The position numbers and the translations under genes are program-made. Positions 11,135 to 22,860 of a DNA stretch of 64,000 bases are shown in pieces. Below the pieces are notes generated by a model. The model did not search any database, was not told where the DNA came from, and saw only the letters and a list, made by a program, of their open reading frames with translations. The DNA is from Hydrangea macrophylla. Lineage: Eukaryota > Streptophyta > Magnoliopsida > Cornales > Hydrangeaceae. Each line of letters opens with the position of its first letter. The stretch's first letter is position 1. The stretch is taken from positions 33,457,095 to 33,521,094 of the forward strand of contig CM066989.1 of assembly GCA_033977485.1 (NCBI GenBank). Reading direction: 5' to 3'.

Positions 11135-12140
11135 AAACCATTTACTTTCATTTAGAGGAGAGACATGGAAGCTTAGAGAGAGCTTAGGAAGAAACTCTGG
11201 AGAAATATAGAGAGAGAAAGAGAAGAAGTAGTCTTCTTCTTCTATTTTCTCCATCAAAGTGAGTTTTCTTTTTACTTGAGTTTGCTATCAAAACTTCAAT
11301 CATCCAAACATTTCTTTCACCACCATTCTTGAGTATTCATGAGATAGGAAGCTACTTCCATGTCCAAATGTCACCATATATGAGTGAAACACCAAGCTAC
11401 AAGTCCAATATCTCAATGATTATCAACTATTGATTGCTATTTGAATGCTTATTTACTTTGATGTTCATCTCTCTCTTAACCTCATTTCTTTTTTACTTTT
11501 CTTTGATTATTTAGTTGTTCATCATCATCTAGATGACATGTTGCTTGAGGAGTGTGAATCCTTATGGATAGTAGCTCTTGACTTTAAAGACATGTTTGAT
11601 GGATGATGATTCTACCTTCAATACATTCATATGTATTCTTGAAGTCATATTCTCAAACAAAACTCTGTTTCTGAGTAACCTCTATTGTTCACACGATTTC
11701 TCTCAATCTGTAATAGTTATTAAGGATTGGCTTTTTGGGTTGTGTTCTAGACACAATAAGGAAGATCTACATAAAAAATCATGCATTAAAAACATCCCTA
11801 ACCTCTCTTTTCAATTTCCACAAGATCAAGTCACTACTCTGTCCACTATTCACAGCAAACACACTTTTACTTCCATCCATTGATTTGATGCTTATATGTA
11901 CTTCAAATTTGGTCATATCTTAAGAAGTAGTCCATACTACATTTGTACATATCTCATGATGATTTCCCCCATGCCTTCATTCATCTTTTTAGACTTCTAA
12001 GTCACTTTAGAAAGTCCATGTACACAAACACACTACAACCTTTGCACATTCTAGGATCATACATTGCATTCATGCAAGATTTGGGATTTTTGTAACTCCT
12101 AATCTAAGAAGATTATAAGGAATGAACTTGATCATACGTT

Positions 12141-12162
12141 CATGTTTCCCCTCGATCAAATC
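12141..12162. repeat. 22-bp target duplication, left copy, at E3
   Basis: These 22 bases are repeated exactly at 20561-20582. The uninterrupted solo LTR shows that the unit occurs only once in the parent sequence (near 46566-46590). Retroviral-type integration normally gives 4-6 bp, so the length is abnormal. Confidence 0.9.
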
Positions 12163-13479
12163 AAGATATAAAAAGTATACTTTACTTTTCTAAAGATTTG
12201 TAGTGTGAAAGCAAAGGTCGAACCCACAGGGATTGATTACTACACCTCTTAATTTTAAAACCTAAGTCTAATTAATTAAGAAAAACGGATTTGATTTGGA
12301 TTTAATTAAACTAAAAACAATAAAAGTAAATCTGAACTATGAAAGCAATTAAAGTTGTTTTAATGAATGTGTGAAGGAACCTAGGATTGCAAATCCACCA
12401 CTAGCTTCATAATAGGAATATTTATGAATTACTTTAGCCTATTAAGTTGGATGAATATGGGGAATTGTAGCTACAAGCCCAATTCCTCCGCCAAGAAGAT
12501 AATCATGGTTCAAGCACCAACATAATCCATCTTCGGTTAGCACGAATTATCCCACACTAAACTAGGGTTGTGGCATAATCCGTCTAATCTAGGCATGGAC
12601 TATTCGGATACTTGATAGCACAAATCCATAAAGCACCATCACATGTAAATAATCTAAACAAGCACAGCAAGAATAGATCATTGAGCACATCACAGTCAAA
12701 ATAGATCTAAGACAAGATTAAACTTTGAAAGCAATGATTTAATCAATAGAAGTACGATTTATTTATAAAAATCCTCGGAACATGTGACTGTCATCCATAC
12801 ATAATAAAACTAAAATAAAAACATAAAATACTCCCTATTACTCGACTAGGGCTTCATTGAAACCCTAGATCTATGATCTAGCCGTCCATAGAAGTGATGG
12901 ATGGCAAGTAGTTGATGGAGGAGGCCATGGGGATCCTTGGTCTTCTTCTTCTTCTCCATGCTTCCCTCCCTTCAATGGCTGGAAGTATGGTTGTATATTG
13001 TGTGTATAATAATTGCCAACAATGTCTCCCCTATGAAAAATTATAAAAACTAAATATATATAGAGTTTACACAAGCTTTGGAAGCTTTTTAACCCGAAAC
13101 GGACTGAAACTGATGTAATTTACAGTATGGACGTCATTCAGCAGTTTCGTTTGCACAGGAGTCTTCAGTATACTGAAATACGCAACTTTGCTTTTTACAC
13201 ATATCGCGCGAGCGGGTCGCGCGAGCGCGACATTCGATACCTCGCGCGCGCGGATCGCTCGAGCGATTTTGGGGATCTAGCGCGAGCGAATCTCGCGCGC
13301 GACTTGGCTTTTTCAGCTTCTTTAGCTCTGCTTTTTCACCCTGTTTAGCCTGGTTTAGTTGATTTCTTCCAAATCCTGTCAGAAAATAGAAAACGAAGTA
13401 AAAATACACAAAAACAAGATAAAATGGTGTAACAAATGCACGTTAAGGCACATAATTAGGATTAGTTCTCTCCCGATCA
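12163..13479 (-). repeat. E3 3' LTR, outer end truncated
   Basis: Starts TGATCGGGAG (minus strand, from 13479) and matches the 5' LTR throughout. It lacks the last 13 bases present in the other copy (19242-19254), so it joins the target sequence directly after a shared ATC. A TATATATA box (minus) is at about 13063-13056. Confidence 0.88.
13204..13303. repeat. E3 3' LTR palindrome cluster, TCGCGCGAGCG words
   Basis: Six to seven GC-only words of the type TCGCGCGAGCG or TCGCGCGCGCG within 100 bp, about 140-240 bp upstream of the TATA box in element orientation. The two E3 LTRs differ here by a 14-bp indel and at least four substitutions, more than elsewhere in the LTR. Confidence 0.88.
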
Positions 13480-13493
13480 CACCCCCAAACCTA
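13480..13493 (-). promoter_or_regulatory. E3 polypurine tract
   Basis: On the minus strand AGGTTTGGGGGTG lies directly before the 3' LTR start TGATCGGG. Purine content and position fit a plus-strand primer. Confidence 0.75.
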
Positions 13494-16073
13494 CATTTTG
13501 TTAGTCCTCGAGCAAAACTAAAATAAAAATTACTAATAAAATACTACTCCATTTTCGCATGGATCACGATTGCATTTAGCATATGCAACAAGCCTTTTAA
13601 ACCCCTAGGTGTCCCTAGTCGGACGAGTGAAGTCTCGTGAGGGTTCTCATCAACAAGTCACCCACAACCATATTTATTAACTTGTAAATTTAAAAAGTTT
13701 TATTAAAACTAAAGAACGTAATATTCAATACTCCTTATTATAACACAATGATTTGAAATAGAATAACGAACAAGAAGAAACAGAATCAAACATCTATCTA
13801 CATCATGAAAAGCAATCCCAAGCTCATGCATCGTATAAATCAATAGAGTTTCTCATAAAATTGCACGTGTGTGATATGGTAGTCAAATGAACACGCGCAT
13901 GTCATGAACTTGGAATATAACTCGGATAACCGTCTAACTATGCTTCGACTACGAATCTCACAATGTTAATTACACTCTCAAATGAAACACTCAGAAACAG
14001 GTGTAATTTTTCTAAAATATGTGAGTAAAGGAAATATATTCTCAATACAATAAATGCTCACATATGACTCGAAAAAGACGCATGACACGAAAAAAACGGT
14101 AGTCTCATGGATAGGATGCCAACAATCAAGAAAAATTAATCATTACCATATTCTAATCCCTCTCCCATCGTTTTCATATCAAAACCATGTCTCCTAGGAT
14201 CAAATAGGACTTTTCAAAGGTTATAACGTGGCTCAGGCAATGAAAAAGGATAGAAAGGATTTATCAAGTAGTTTCAGAATGGCATTGTAAGGCATGTTCG
14301 ATTTCTTTCATTCATCTCTTCTACCAACTTTCATCTTTTCTTTCTCTTTTTTTTCAACCTTCCTCTTCTTTATTTTTCAATATATTTCTTTTTCCTTTTC
14401 CTTTTCTTGCTTCTCAAATGATTATTCATCGAATACCAAGCAACTACCCCAATAGCATCTTATTTTCTTCTTCTTTTTCAACACATCACCTTAACACTAC
14501 TAAAAGGTGACAAATCTCTCAGTGGTGAACTCCAAGTTTGTCAAATCGGAGCAAAAACAAGGATAATGGTAATCAAAGAAAGAAATGGCATTTTAACGGC
14601 TCAAGGGGCGAACTAAGGAAATTTATCATTTATCGGTCAGTAGCAAACAAAGAAGGCCTAAAATCATCTCCTATGGTCATATGGTTCTTCAACATTTACG
14701 ACGAAAGATTATTTAGCATGGTAAAAAATATTTTAACTTGACTATCAACCAAAACAAGAATAATGAGACTAAACAACAAGTTAATGCGCTATTTCAATGA
14801 AATTCGACAAACACAAGATATATTTATAACCCTCTAAAAAGAAAAGATAGGCTCAAAAGCTCACCGGGTCTAGTCTCCACCTTGTGTTATCTAGAAATCC
14901 GAATCATATTATAGTTCACATCAGACATGTATTCAAGCGACTACGTGCAGTGCATAAGTTTATGTGCAAATCTATGATATAAAACTATGATTCGAACGAT
15001 ACATAACTTAAAACGTCATATCATAACTTTAGCAAATATTTAATTACATCTTCTCTTGTTTACCATTCTATAACAATCATAGTTACATAACAAGAAGTAT
15101 CTAATTGATATTGCAGAAACGTCGGTAACACCGTTTATTTAAACACACTTATTGAAAAATTTTAAAATTTTGCATAAAATAATGTGCATATATGAGTGCA
15201 TGCCCCCAAACCTAAACCTTTCATTGTCCCCAATGAAACAATAAAACGAAAAAAAGGAGAGTACGTAAGAAAGGAACGATAGTACCTCGATCTCGGCAGT
15301 GACAAACAGGTAAATGTATAAAAATATGGCGATAAAGTTCACATGTACCTGTTAATACTAGATAAACGAAAAGAAACTAACAAAAGAATATTAAAGAATT
15401 ATAACTAAGTTAAACTAAACTAAATAAACTATAAGAATTAAAGAAAGTACGACAACAAAAAGATAAGAAACTATAAAAGAACATAACTGGAACAATGAAG
15501 ACAACAAACGACTCGACCTAGAAATGCCTAAGAAATAGAAACAGAAAAGTAAAAACTATGTGAACAGGTGTGGAGGACTGATAGACAAAACAAAAGAAAA
15601 TATCCGAAAAAATGGGGTATCGCGCGAGCGGCCGTCGCGCGCGCGAATCCCAAATTTTTATTTTTTATTTTTTATTTTTATTTTTATTTTTATTTTTCTG
15701 ACAAAATTCTCGCGCGAGCGAGGTACCTCGCGCCCGCGATATCAGGCGCGAGGAGAACCTGAGGGCTCAAAACAAGAAAAGCAAAGAAAAAACATCTAAG
15801 GGGCAAACTCGCGCCAGCGGGCCGCGCGAGCGACGTCTCGCGCGAGCGGGTCGCGCGCGCGAGTTCAGTTTTTTCCATTTTGTGGTTAAAATTATGTATA
15901 TAATATTAAAATAAATTAATTCTGACCCCCAAACCTGTCCAGAAAAACTCCAAAACTGACAAAAACGACTCAAAATCAACCAAAAACAAAGAAAACAGAC
16001 GACATCAAGCTTGGGTTGCCTCCCAAGAAGCGCTAACTTTTACGTCTTCAGCTAGACCTTTCTAGCTCAAGAT
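13494..16073 (-). other. E3 non-coding 3' region
   Basis: AT-rich DNA with pyrimidine-rich tracts (14330-14480) and no recognisable pol or env-like coding. Near 16009-16026 the minus strand has the conserved TTGGGAGGCAACCCAAGC stretch that in Athila-type elements lies downstream of pol. Its position right after protease suggests that pol was deleted between them. Confidence 0.75.
15619..15863. repeat. E3 internal TCGCGCGAGCG cluster
   Basis: Three groups (15619-15648, 15709-15750, 15809-15863) of the same TCGCGCGAGCG words found in the E3 LTR, here inside the element and separated by a T-rich tract. Arg-rich open frames across it are artefacts of the repeat. Confidence 0.88.
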
Positions 16074-16640
16074 TTATGGAGGCCGTAAATCAGACTTTGC
16101 ACCCCTAAGAATATCAGGTAGAGCCCGGTGGTAAGCAGAAATAACGTCGCTTTGAAGTAATTCGATTGACGGTTTGTCATTATGTTCAAATCGATTTCTT
16201 ACCTTCCGAGTAGATTCAGCATTAGGGTCCGAGGTATTAGGGTTCATCCAGTCATCATCCACTATATCTTTTTCGTTACTCACATTTATTTCCTTGGTAG
16301 GCTCAATATTCCGTCTTACCTCACCTTCCGCCTCACATATGTTATCGTTGTCCTTAGGAGGTTGATCAACAGCATTAAAAACATTTAATTTTAATTTTAT
16401 ATTCCCGAACGACACTTTCATCACCCCTGTTCTACAATTGACACGTGCGTTGGCCGTGGCTAAGAATGGACGACCAAGAATAACAGGAGTGTATTTTCTA
16501 GTATCTAGCACTGGTTCGGTGTCAAGGACCATAAAATCAATAGGATAAAAACATTGATCAACTTTAACTAAAACGTCTTCGACGATTCCTCTAGGTACTT
16601 TAACAGAACGATCCGCTAATTGAATAGTAGCGGCCGTAGT
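16074..16640 (-). pseudogene. E3 protease C-terminal part
   Basis: The minus-strand frame has the conserved block VLDTEPV...VILGRPFLATANA (about 16530-16440) that follows the active site in Athila-type proteases. It is separated from the upstream frame by a frameshift between about 16640 and 16616. It ends in a stop at 16074, just before the TTGGGAGGCAACCC stretch. No RT follows. Confidence 0.8.
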
Positions 16641-18772
16641 TTAAGTTCACCTAATCCTAATTGTTTGTAGACGTGATAAGGTAAGAGGTTAACACTAGCT
16701 CCTAAGTCAAGGAGAGCCCGATGAATGATAGTGTCACCTATGACACATGAAATCGTAGGCGTACCTGGATCCTTATATTTCGGAGGAGCGTGTTGAAAAA
16801 TTGAGCTTACTTTTTCCGTGAGGAAGACCTTTTTAGGAGTATGACTGCGTATTTTGCGTTTTTGTGTACAAAGGTCTTTTAAACATTTAGCATAAGCGGG
16901 AATTTGCTTTATAGCGTCGAGGAAAGGAATATTTATTTTAACTTGTTTAAATACCTCGAGTATATCCTCCATTTTTGACCCTTTCTTGGGAAAATGTGAC
17001 GGTCCCTCAACGTTTGGTGGATATGGCATTCTCGGAATATAATTCGTTGGGACCGGTTCATTTTCTTTTCTATTTTGATTCACGTCCTCACCCTTCTCTT
17101 TATTAGAATTGATGTTCATATCTATCACATTCTCATTCTTATTAGGGGTTTCTATCACCTCCTCTCATGTAGTCATCCTAGTTGAGACGACATTTACTTG
17201 TTCATTTGACCCCTTAACCTCATATTGTCCCTTAGGGTTTTGAATTGTTTGACTAGGCAACGTCCCCTCATTTCTATGACTCACTACAGTAGCTAGTTGC
17301 CCCATTTGGGATTCAAGCTTCGCAATGGATTGTGTGTGTGAGTGCACTATTTGTGCTTGTGCCTGTACTTGCGTTTCAATAGTCTTAAGGGATGCCAACA
17401 CCTTTTCCTCAAAAGCATTACCCCTTGAAGGATTCGAATTAGGAGGCGGGTGTTGGTATTGATTAGGTTGAAACTGAGGTCGATATGCATTAGGAAAATT
17501 AGTCGCCTCATTAGGATTATTATTATTATTTTTCCACGAGAAGTTAGGATGGTTTCTCCATGGCGCATCCGGATTATTATTAGTTGAATTATAATTATTT
17601 CGTGGGTATTGTTGAATAGAATTAATGTGTTGCTCCACGAATTTCGGAAATTGACTCGCCGATGGACATGCAAGGATAGAATGTGAAGGATCGGAACATA
17701 TTTGACACACCTCATGAGCGGGTGCGGTTGTCGCTTGATTCATTGTTAAAAGTCGGTCAAGTTTGTTAGATATTTCTTTTATTTCAATTGACTGACTTGA
17801 CTCGAACTTTACCTCCCTCTTAGGTTGAAGGTACCCCTCAGGACGAACAGACACCGCTTGGTGCATCGAATTCTCGCTCAAAGTTTCAAAACTTTTCCAA
17901 GCCTCGTCGGCGCTTTTGTGTAGGAAAGTTCCCGCACAAACGGCATCGACGGTATTCCTAACCGAGGGAATAAGCCCCTCGTAAAAGACTTGAACCAATT
18001 GCCACTTGGGAACCTGATGGTGTGGGCACGAACGTAATAATTCTTTAAATTTTTCCCATGTGTCATAAAGAGTCTCCCCATCTTGCATCACAAAATTAGT
18101 TATATCTTTTCTTATCTTATTTGTACGCATAATAGGAAAAAACTTTTGTAAAAAGGCGGTGTGTAAGGCTTCCCATGTTTTAATTGTGTTTGGCTCAAGT
18201 GATTGAAGCCAATACTTCGCTTTGTCTCTTAAGGAGAATGGGAAGAGCCGCAATTTTAATTCATCATTATTTAGGTTTTGTATTTTCAAAGTAGAGCATA
18301 TACCCTGAAAATCCCCTAAGTGTTGGTAAGGGTCTTCATTTAGACGACCATGGAAAGACGGAAGTAGCGAGATTGTAGACGACTTTATCTCAAAGTGAGA
18401 TGCTGTCGCCTCCGGTAATTCGATACCAGCTTGTGGCGTGTAAGTAGTAGGAATAAAATAATTTATAAGTGGAGGAGGTGGCGGTATATTAAGATTGTTC
18501 ATATTAGCACCGTCGTTATTTTGGTTGTTTTCGTTATTATTTCCAATGTCTGCCATTTTAATTGGTTCTGTGTTATTAAAGCGTGGTTTCTTTAGTCTTG
18601 TAAGGGTACGTATTTCGGACTCAAATAAAGACGTTGGTTTTGGTGTCAAATCGTCGTCTATTAAAAACCTAGTTCTAGAAGTTAAGTTTGAAGACTTATT
18701 AAGTCTTAAGGTACGTTCAAGTTCAAAGTCGAAAGGTTGTAATTCCGATTTATTTGAACGTGTACCTAACAT
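16616..18772 (-). pseudogene. E3 gag plus protease active site, one stop
   Basis: The ATG at 18772 opens a 536-codon gag. It has the capsid (about residues 110-300), a CX2CX4HX4C knuckle near 17715-17670, and an Asn/Pro/Gln-rich tail. An in-frame TGA at 17167-17165 separates it from the continuing frame, which carries the protease active site LLDLGASVN near 16710. DLGAS in place of DTGA/DSGA is usual in this lineage. Apart from the single TGA and the later frameshift the frame is open, so decay is mild. The N-terminal extension before the ATG to 18784 needs a non-ATG start and was left out. Confidence 0.85.
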
Positions 18773-19218
18773 AAACTGAAACAAAGAAAAAGAAACTAAA
18801 ACTACTAACTAAACAAAAGAAACAAATAGCAATCACGCAAATAGGCAACAGGCATACAACTACTATGATGCATGCAAATTATCCTGTAATGCAATGACCG
18901 CGTCAAGCCTAGCGCCCCGGGTTTCCTAGCTAATGCAGTGCAATTAACCCTAAACTAATGCAAATAGTGCGTCACAGCGCCCTGACTTACAGTGGTTTGA
19001 AGCGAATTCCAAAAGAAGCAATTTACTTAATTTTTATTTATTTTATTTGCGTAAGCTCCTTTGATGTAATTAGCTACTCCACTCGGAAACGTTGACTACA
19101 AAATAAAAGAACAAGTTAGTAACTAAAAACAAAAACAGAAAATAAGAAAAATAAAAACTAATCTAATATTTACGAATTAACTAAACTACGATTATAAAAC
19201 TAAGAGTAGTAATGCAAT
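18773..19218 (-). other. E3 leader between primer site and gag
   Basis: A 446-bp A/T-rich untranslated leader. I see no gene or clear repeat in it. Confidence 0.6.
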
Positions 19219-19235
19219 CCCCGGCAACGGCGCCA
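19219..19235 (-). promoter_or_regulatory. E3 primer-binding site, tRNA-Asp type
   Basis: The minus strand reads TGGCGCCGTTGCCGGGG, identical to the E1 site and complementary to the 3' end of tRNA-Asp. It lies 6 bases inside the 5' LTR. Confidence 0.92.
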
Positions 19236-19241
19236 AAAATT

Positions 19242-20560
19242 TGATGTTGTCAGTATCAAGATATAAAAAGCATACTTTACTTTTCTAAAGATTTGTAGTG
19301 TGAAAGCAAAGGTCGAACCCATAGGGATTGATTACTACAGCTCTTAATTTTAAAACCTAAGTCTAATTAATTAAGAAAAACGGATTTGATTTGGATTTAA
19401 TTAAACTAAAAACAATAAAAGTAAATCTGAACTATGAAAGCAATTAAAGTTGTTTTAATGAATGTGTGAAGGAACCTAGGATTGCAAATCCACCACTAGC
19501 TTCATAATAGGAATATTTATGAATTACTTTAGCCTATTAAGTTGGATGAATATGGGGAATTGTAGCTACAAGCCCAATTCCTCCACCAAGAAGATAATCA
19601 TGGTTCAAGCACCAACATAATCCATCTTCGGTTAGCACGAATTATCCCACACTAAACTAGGGTTGTGGCATAATCCGTCTAATCTAGGCATGGACTATTC
19701 GGATACTTGATAGCACAAATCAATAAAGCACCATCACATGTAAATAATCTAAATAAGCACAGCAAGAATAGATCATTGAGCACATCACAGTCAAAATAGA
19801 TCTAAGACAAGAATAAACTTTGAAAGCAATGACTTAATCAATAGAAGTACGATTTATTTATAAAAATCCTCGGAACATGTGATTGTCATCCATACATAAT
19901 AAAACTAAAATAAAAACATAAAATACTCCCTATTACTCGACTAGGGCTTCATTGAAACCCTAGATCTATGATCTAGCCGTCCATAGAAGTGATGGATGGC
20001 AAGTAGTTGATGGAGGAGGCCATGGGGATCTTTGGTCTTCTTCTTCTTCTCCTTGCTTCCCTCCCTTCAATGGCTGGAAGTATGGTTGTATATTGTGTGT
20101 ATAATAATTACCAACAATGTCTCCCCTATAAAAATTATAAAAACTAAATATATATAGAGTTTACACAAGCTTTGGAAGCTTTTTAACCCGAAACGGACTG
20201 AAACTGATGTAATTTACAGTATGGACGTCATTCAGTAGTTTCGTTTGCACAGGAGTCTTCAGTATACTGAAATACGCAACTTTGCTTTTTACACATATCG
20301 CGCGAGCGCGACATTCGGTACCTCGCGCGCGCGGATCGCGCGAGCGATTTTGGGGATCTCGCGCGAGCGAATCGCGCGCGCGACTTGGCTTTTTCAGCTT
20401 CTTTAGCTCTGCTTTTTTACCCTGTTTAGCCTGGTTTAGTTGATTTCTTCCAAATCCTGTCAGAAAATAGAAAACAAAGTAAAGATACACAAAAACAAGA
20501 TAAAATGGTCTAACAAATGCACGTTAAGGCATATAATTAGGATTAGTTCTCTCCCGATCA
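19242..20560 (-). repeat. E3 5' LTR
   Basis: Complete copy: minus strand TGATCGGGAG at 20560 to GACAACATCA at 19242, so the ends are TGAT...ATCA. It has the TATATATA box near 20158-20150 and the palindrome cluster at 20298-20384. Confidence 0.9.
20298..20384. repeat. E3 5' LTR palindrome cluster
   Basis: The same cluster as at 13204-13303, shorter by one 14-bp word, and about 140-225 bp upstream of the TATA box in element orientation. Confidence 0.88.
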
Positions 20561-20582
20561 CATGTTTCCCCTCGATCAAATC
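20561..20582. repeat. 22-bp target duplication, right copy, at E3
   Basis: Exact repeat of 12141-12162, directly after the E3 5' LTR start. The E2 LTR continues from 20583. Confidence 0.9.
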
Positions 20583-21217
20583 GTCCTTTCTCATCCGTCC
20601 CGGGGATCGAGAGGTCTTCTTTTCTCAAAGATTAACATGCATCATACTAGCTTGCTAAGCATATTTTGATTTCTTTGATTATTTATTTCAATAACAATTC
20701 ATGTCCCCCTTTAGATTAAGAAGTCTTGATTATTTGATATATGATTAGACAATTTTTCCTAGGTTTGTTTGTGTGATCTTTCACTTTACATTGTGTGATA
20801 TTTGGCTTAGATCTTATGAATGAATCTTTTGATCTTCAATTTTAAAATCCTTGTGTGATATAATATACTATCATAGTATTAATTGTCGAACCAACATAGT
20901 AAAAGATGATTATTTGGATGCTAATTGAGGCCCGTCGAAAGACAGGGCGAGTTGAGGGTATTTTTGTCGCGACAAAGGCTCCTTCCTCTCTCGTACCAAA
21001 ACCCCGAGCCAAGTTCTTTGGTTATGAAAGGCCGGTACCCTTTATCCGTTTGGGTGAGTCAAAATTAGGTTTCTTGGTTCCTTAAAGACCAAGTGGCGAC
21101 TCTGTATCCGTTTTCAACAGACCATTTTCTTTCTTTGATCCAAATCAAATTTCAAACAAAAACAAACAAGAGGTGGAATCTGGCGCATGTCCACACATAG
21201 TATATATGTATTTTATA

Positions 21218-21509
21218 CTCCCTCCGTCCCATAATAAGTGTCCACTTTCTTTTTGCACAATATTTAAGAAAGTTGTATTATATTAATTTAATTGATTCAT
21301 TAAAGAGTCACTTTCCAATTTTATCCTTAGATGTGATGGGTGTTTGACTTATTGCTTGTTTTGGGACCACAAATAAATGCTTCTTTGTCTTTATTATAAG
21401 GGCAGTTTTGGAAAGTAAGTAAAAACTATATGCCAATTTAGGAAAGTGGACACTTATTATGGGACATCCAAAAAAGGAAATGTGGACACTTGTTATGGGA
21501 CGGAGGGAG
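21218..21509. mobile_element. Mariner/Stowaway-like MITE
   Basis: A 292-bp element with terminal inverted repeats CTCCCTCCGTCCC ... GGGACGGAGGGAG, inner repeats around GTGGACACTT(A/G)TTATGGGA, and TA on both sides (21216-21217 and 21510-21511). It codes for nothing. The CTCCCTCCGTCCC ends and TA target are those of plant Tc1/mariner-derived MITEs. Confidence 0.92.
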
Positions 21510-21511
21510 TA

Positions 21512-22840
21512 GTATTTTTTTTTTTGTAGCGACGGGGATGAAAGAGAGAGAGAGAGAGAGAGTCGGGTGTAGAGGGGGAAAGGGGGGGTGGTGTCGTCAC
21601 TGTCGTGTGGTGGGCTCAAGATGGATTGAGTGGATTAAGAGCCGAGAGAGTCGCCCTGCTTTGTTAAACAAAGTACTTCAAATTTTTTTTTTGTGGTCTG
21701 TAGCCCAAGAGAGGAGAGAGAAACAATTGGGCGACAGAAAGAATTTTGCTAAATTGATACATGTACACAACGAGTTGGGACTGAGCGAGTAAAGTGGGCG
21801 ACGAGATATATATCAGGCGAGGCTTGTATCTGCACACTGCCTGTGGATGGTTAGTAAAGCTCAAAAAGAAAGGCGTTATGTCTTTGTCAAGATCATATTG
21901 TGATCTGGAGTGTATATATATATATTTGCTAGCTATTAAAGGTCATGTGTTTGTAAAGCAGAGATGTAGTATGAAGTTTATTTTGGCGTGTACTGCTTGT
22001 CCAAGGCATGGAAAATAATATGTTGTGGGAGGTGTACCTAAGCCTGTGACTTTCTTGATCAAATAAATTTTGACTTGTCATAACTCTTTCATCCGATGTA
22101 CGTTTGGGATGATTTTAAAAACTGCAGACTCGTGTCGACGAGCACTTTATTTTGAAATGGTTTATGGGCATGTCTTTTTTTGACCCAAAAATGACAATTT
22201 AAACGCCTCCTTTTTTATTTTGGAGATAAAAAAATATATATTGAAAAGTGATTTTCAATAAATTAAATTTTGTAAAAAATTGTGAGTTTTGACTTTTGAT
22301 ACGAAGTAGTAAATTGTGACATTCAAGAGAAAAGAAAAATGTAATGGTTTTGTTACAATAAAAAAAAAGAGTTAACCATAAGATCTGTGAATATCACAGA
22401 ATTGGAGTAACGTCATAGAGTTAAAGTAGAAAGGGGGAGGAGTTGGGTTACATACAAATATATATATATATATATATTTTTATTTATTTAAAAATGTGCA
22501 ATGAAATAGAGAGAGGAAGCAAAAAATAAGAGAGATGCTAAACAATTGGCGTGCAAATGATTGTGTTGAGCACTAGCAATACCAAGAAAATTGTTGTTCA
22601 TCAAACCAATTCAAATGTTGTAGTAGGGCCAAAAATGGAACATTTGTCGCTGATTTCTTTTTTATTTTTTATTTTAATTGCAAATGAAAGGTGAAGACCA
22701 AAATTTTTTTTTTTTTTTGCTCTGAGAAATGAGGATTGGAACCAGTGGACGTGGACCCTTGTCTCGCAAAAATTAAGACGACGTTGAACAATACCTGAAA
22801 ATTAGTGTTCTATGTTCCCTAACCTGCATGCGAGTATACC
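21512..22840. other. Unassigned DNA with microsatellites
   Basis: I see no supportable gene. It contains an AG run (about 21545-21562), TA runs (21915-21930, 22458-22480) and T runs near 22700. Short open frames here have no family features. Confidence 0.5.
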
Positions 22841-22857
22841 TCCCACTGTGGTCGCCA
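22841..22857 (-). promoter_or_regulatory. Possible primer-binding site of an old LTR element
   Basis: The minus strand reads TGGCGACCACAGTGGGA, starting TGGCG like a tRNA 3'-end complement. It is three bases from TGTGTGAG at 22861, which would be an LTR end. I cannot name the tRNA with certainty. Confidence 0.4.
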
Positions 22858-22860
22858 AAA

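Larger units (their letters stand above)
12163..20560 (-). mobile_element. E3, gag-protease-only Athila-type LTR element
   Basis: An 8.4-kb element in minus orientation inserted in the E2 3' LTR. Order in element sense: 5' LTR (20560-19242), tRNA-Asp primer site, gag, protease, a conserved TTGGGAGGCAACCCAAGC stretch at about 16026-16009, 2.5 kb of non-coding DNA, polypurine tract, 3' LTR (13479-12163). No reverse transcriptase or integrase is present. The LTRs look about 98 % identical by eye. It fits a non-autonomous gag-bearing (TR-GAG-like) element mobilised by relatives. Confidence 0.88.
10055..21195 (+). repeat. E2 3' LTR, split by E3
   Basis: Starts TGTAGACACCCC at 10055 and ends ATGTCCACA at 21195. 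It is interrupted between 12162 and 20583 by E3; without E3 it is about 2.7 kb. Both ends and most of the body match the solo LTR at 43972-47217, which has clear target duplications, so the ends are well fixed. A TATA box (TATAAAAG) is at 11127-11134. The solo copy carries about 0.5 kb (roughly 45570-46090) that is missing here. The 5' LTR of E2 is outside the window. Confidence 0.88.

Noticed and set aside
11578..11923. Open frames of 62-101 codons inside the E2 LTR
   Set aside because: Not shared with the corresponding part of the solo LTR and without family features.
15560..15979. Arg-rich open frames on both strands
   Set aside because: They translate the TCGCGCGAGCG cluster and a T-rich tract; coding on both strands at once is a repeat artefact.
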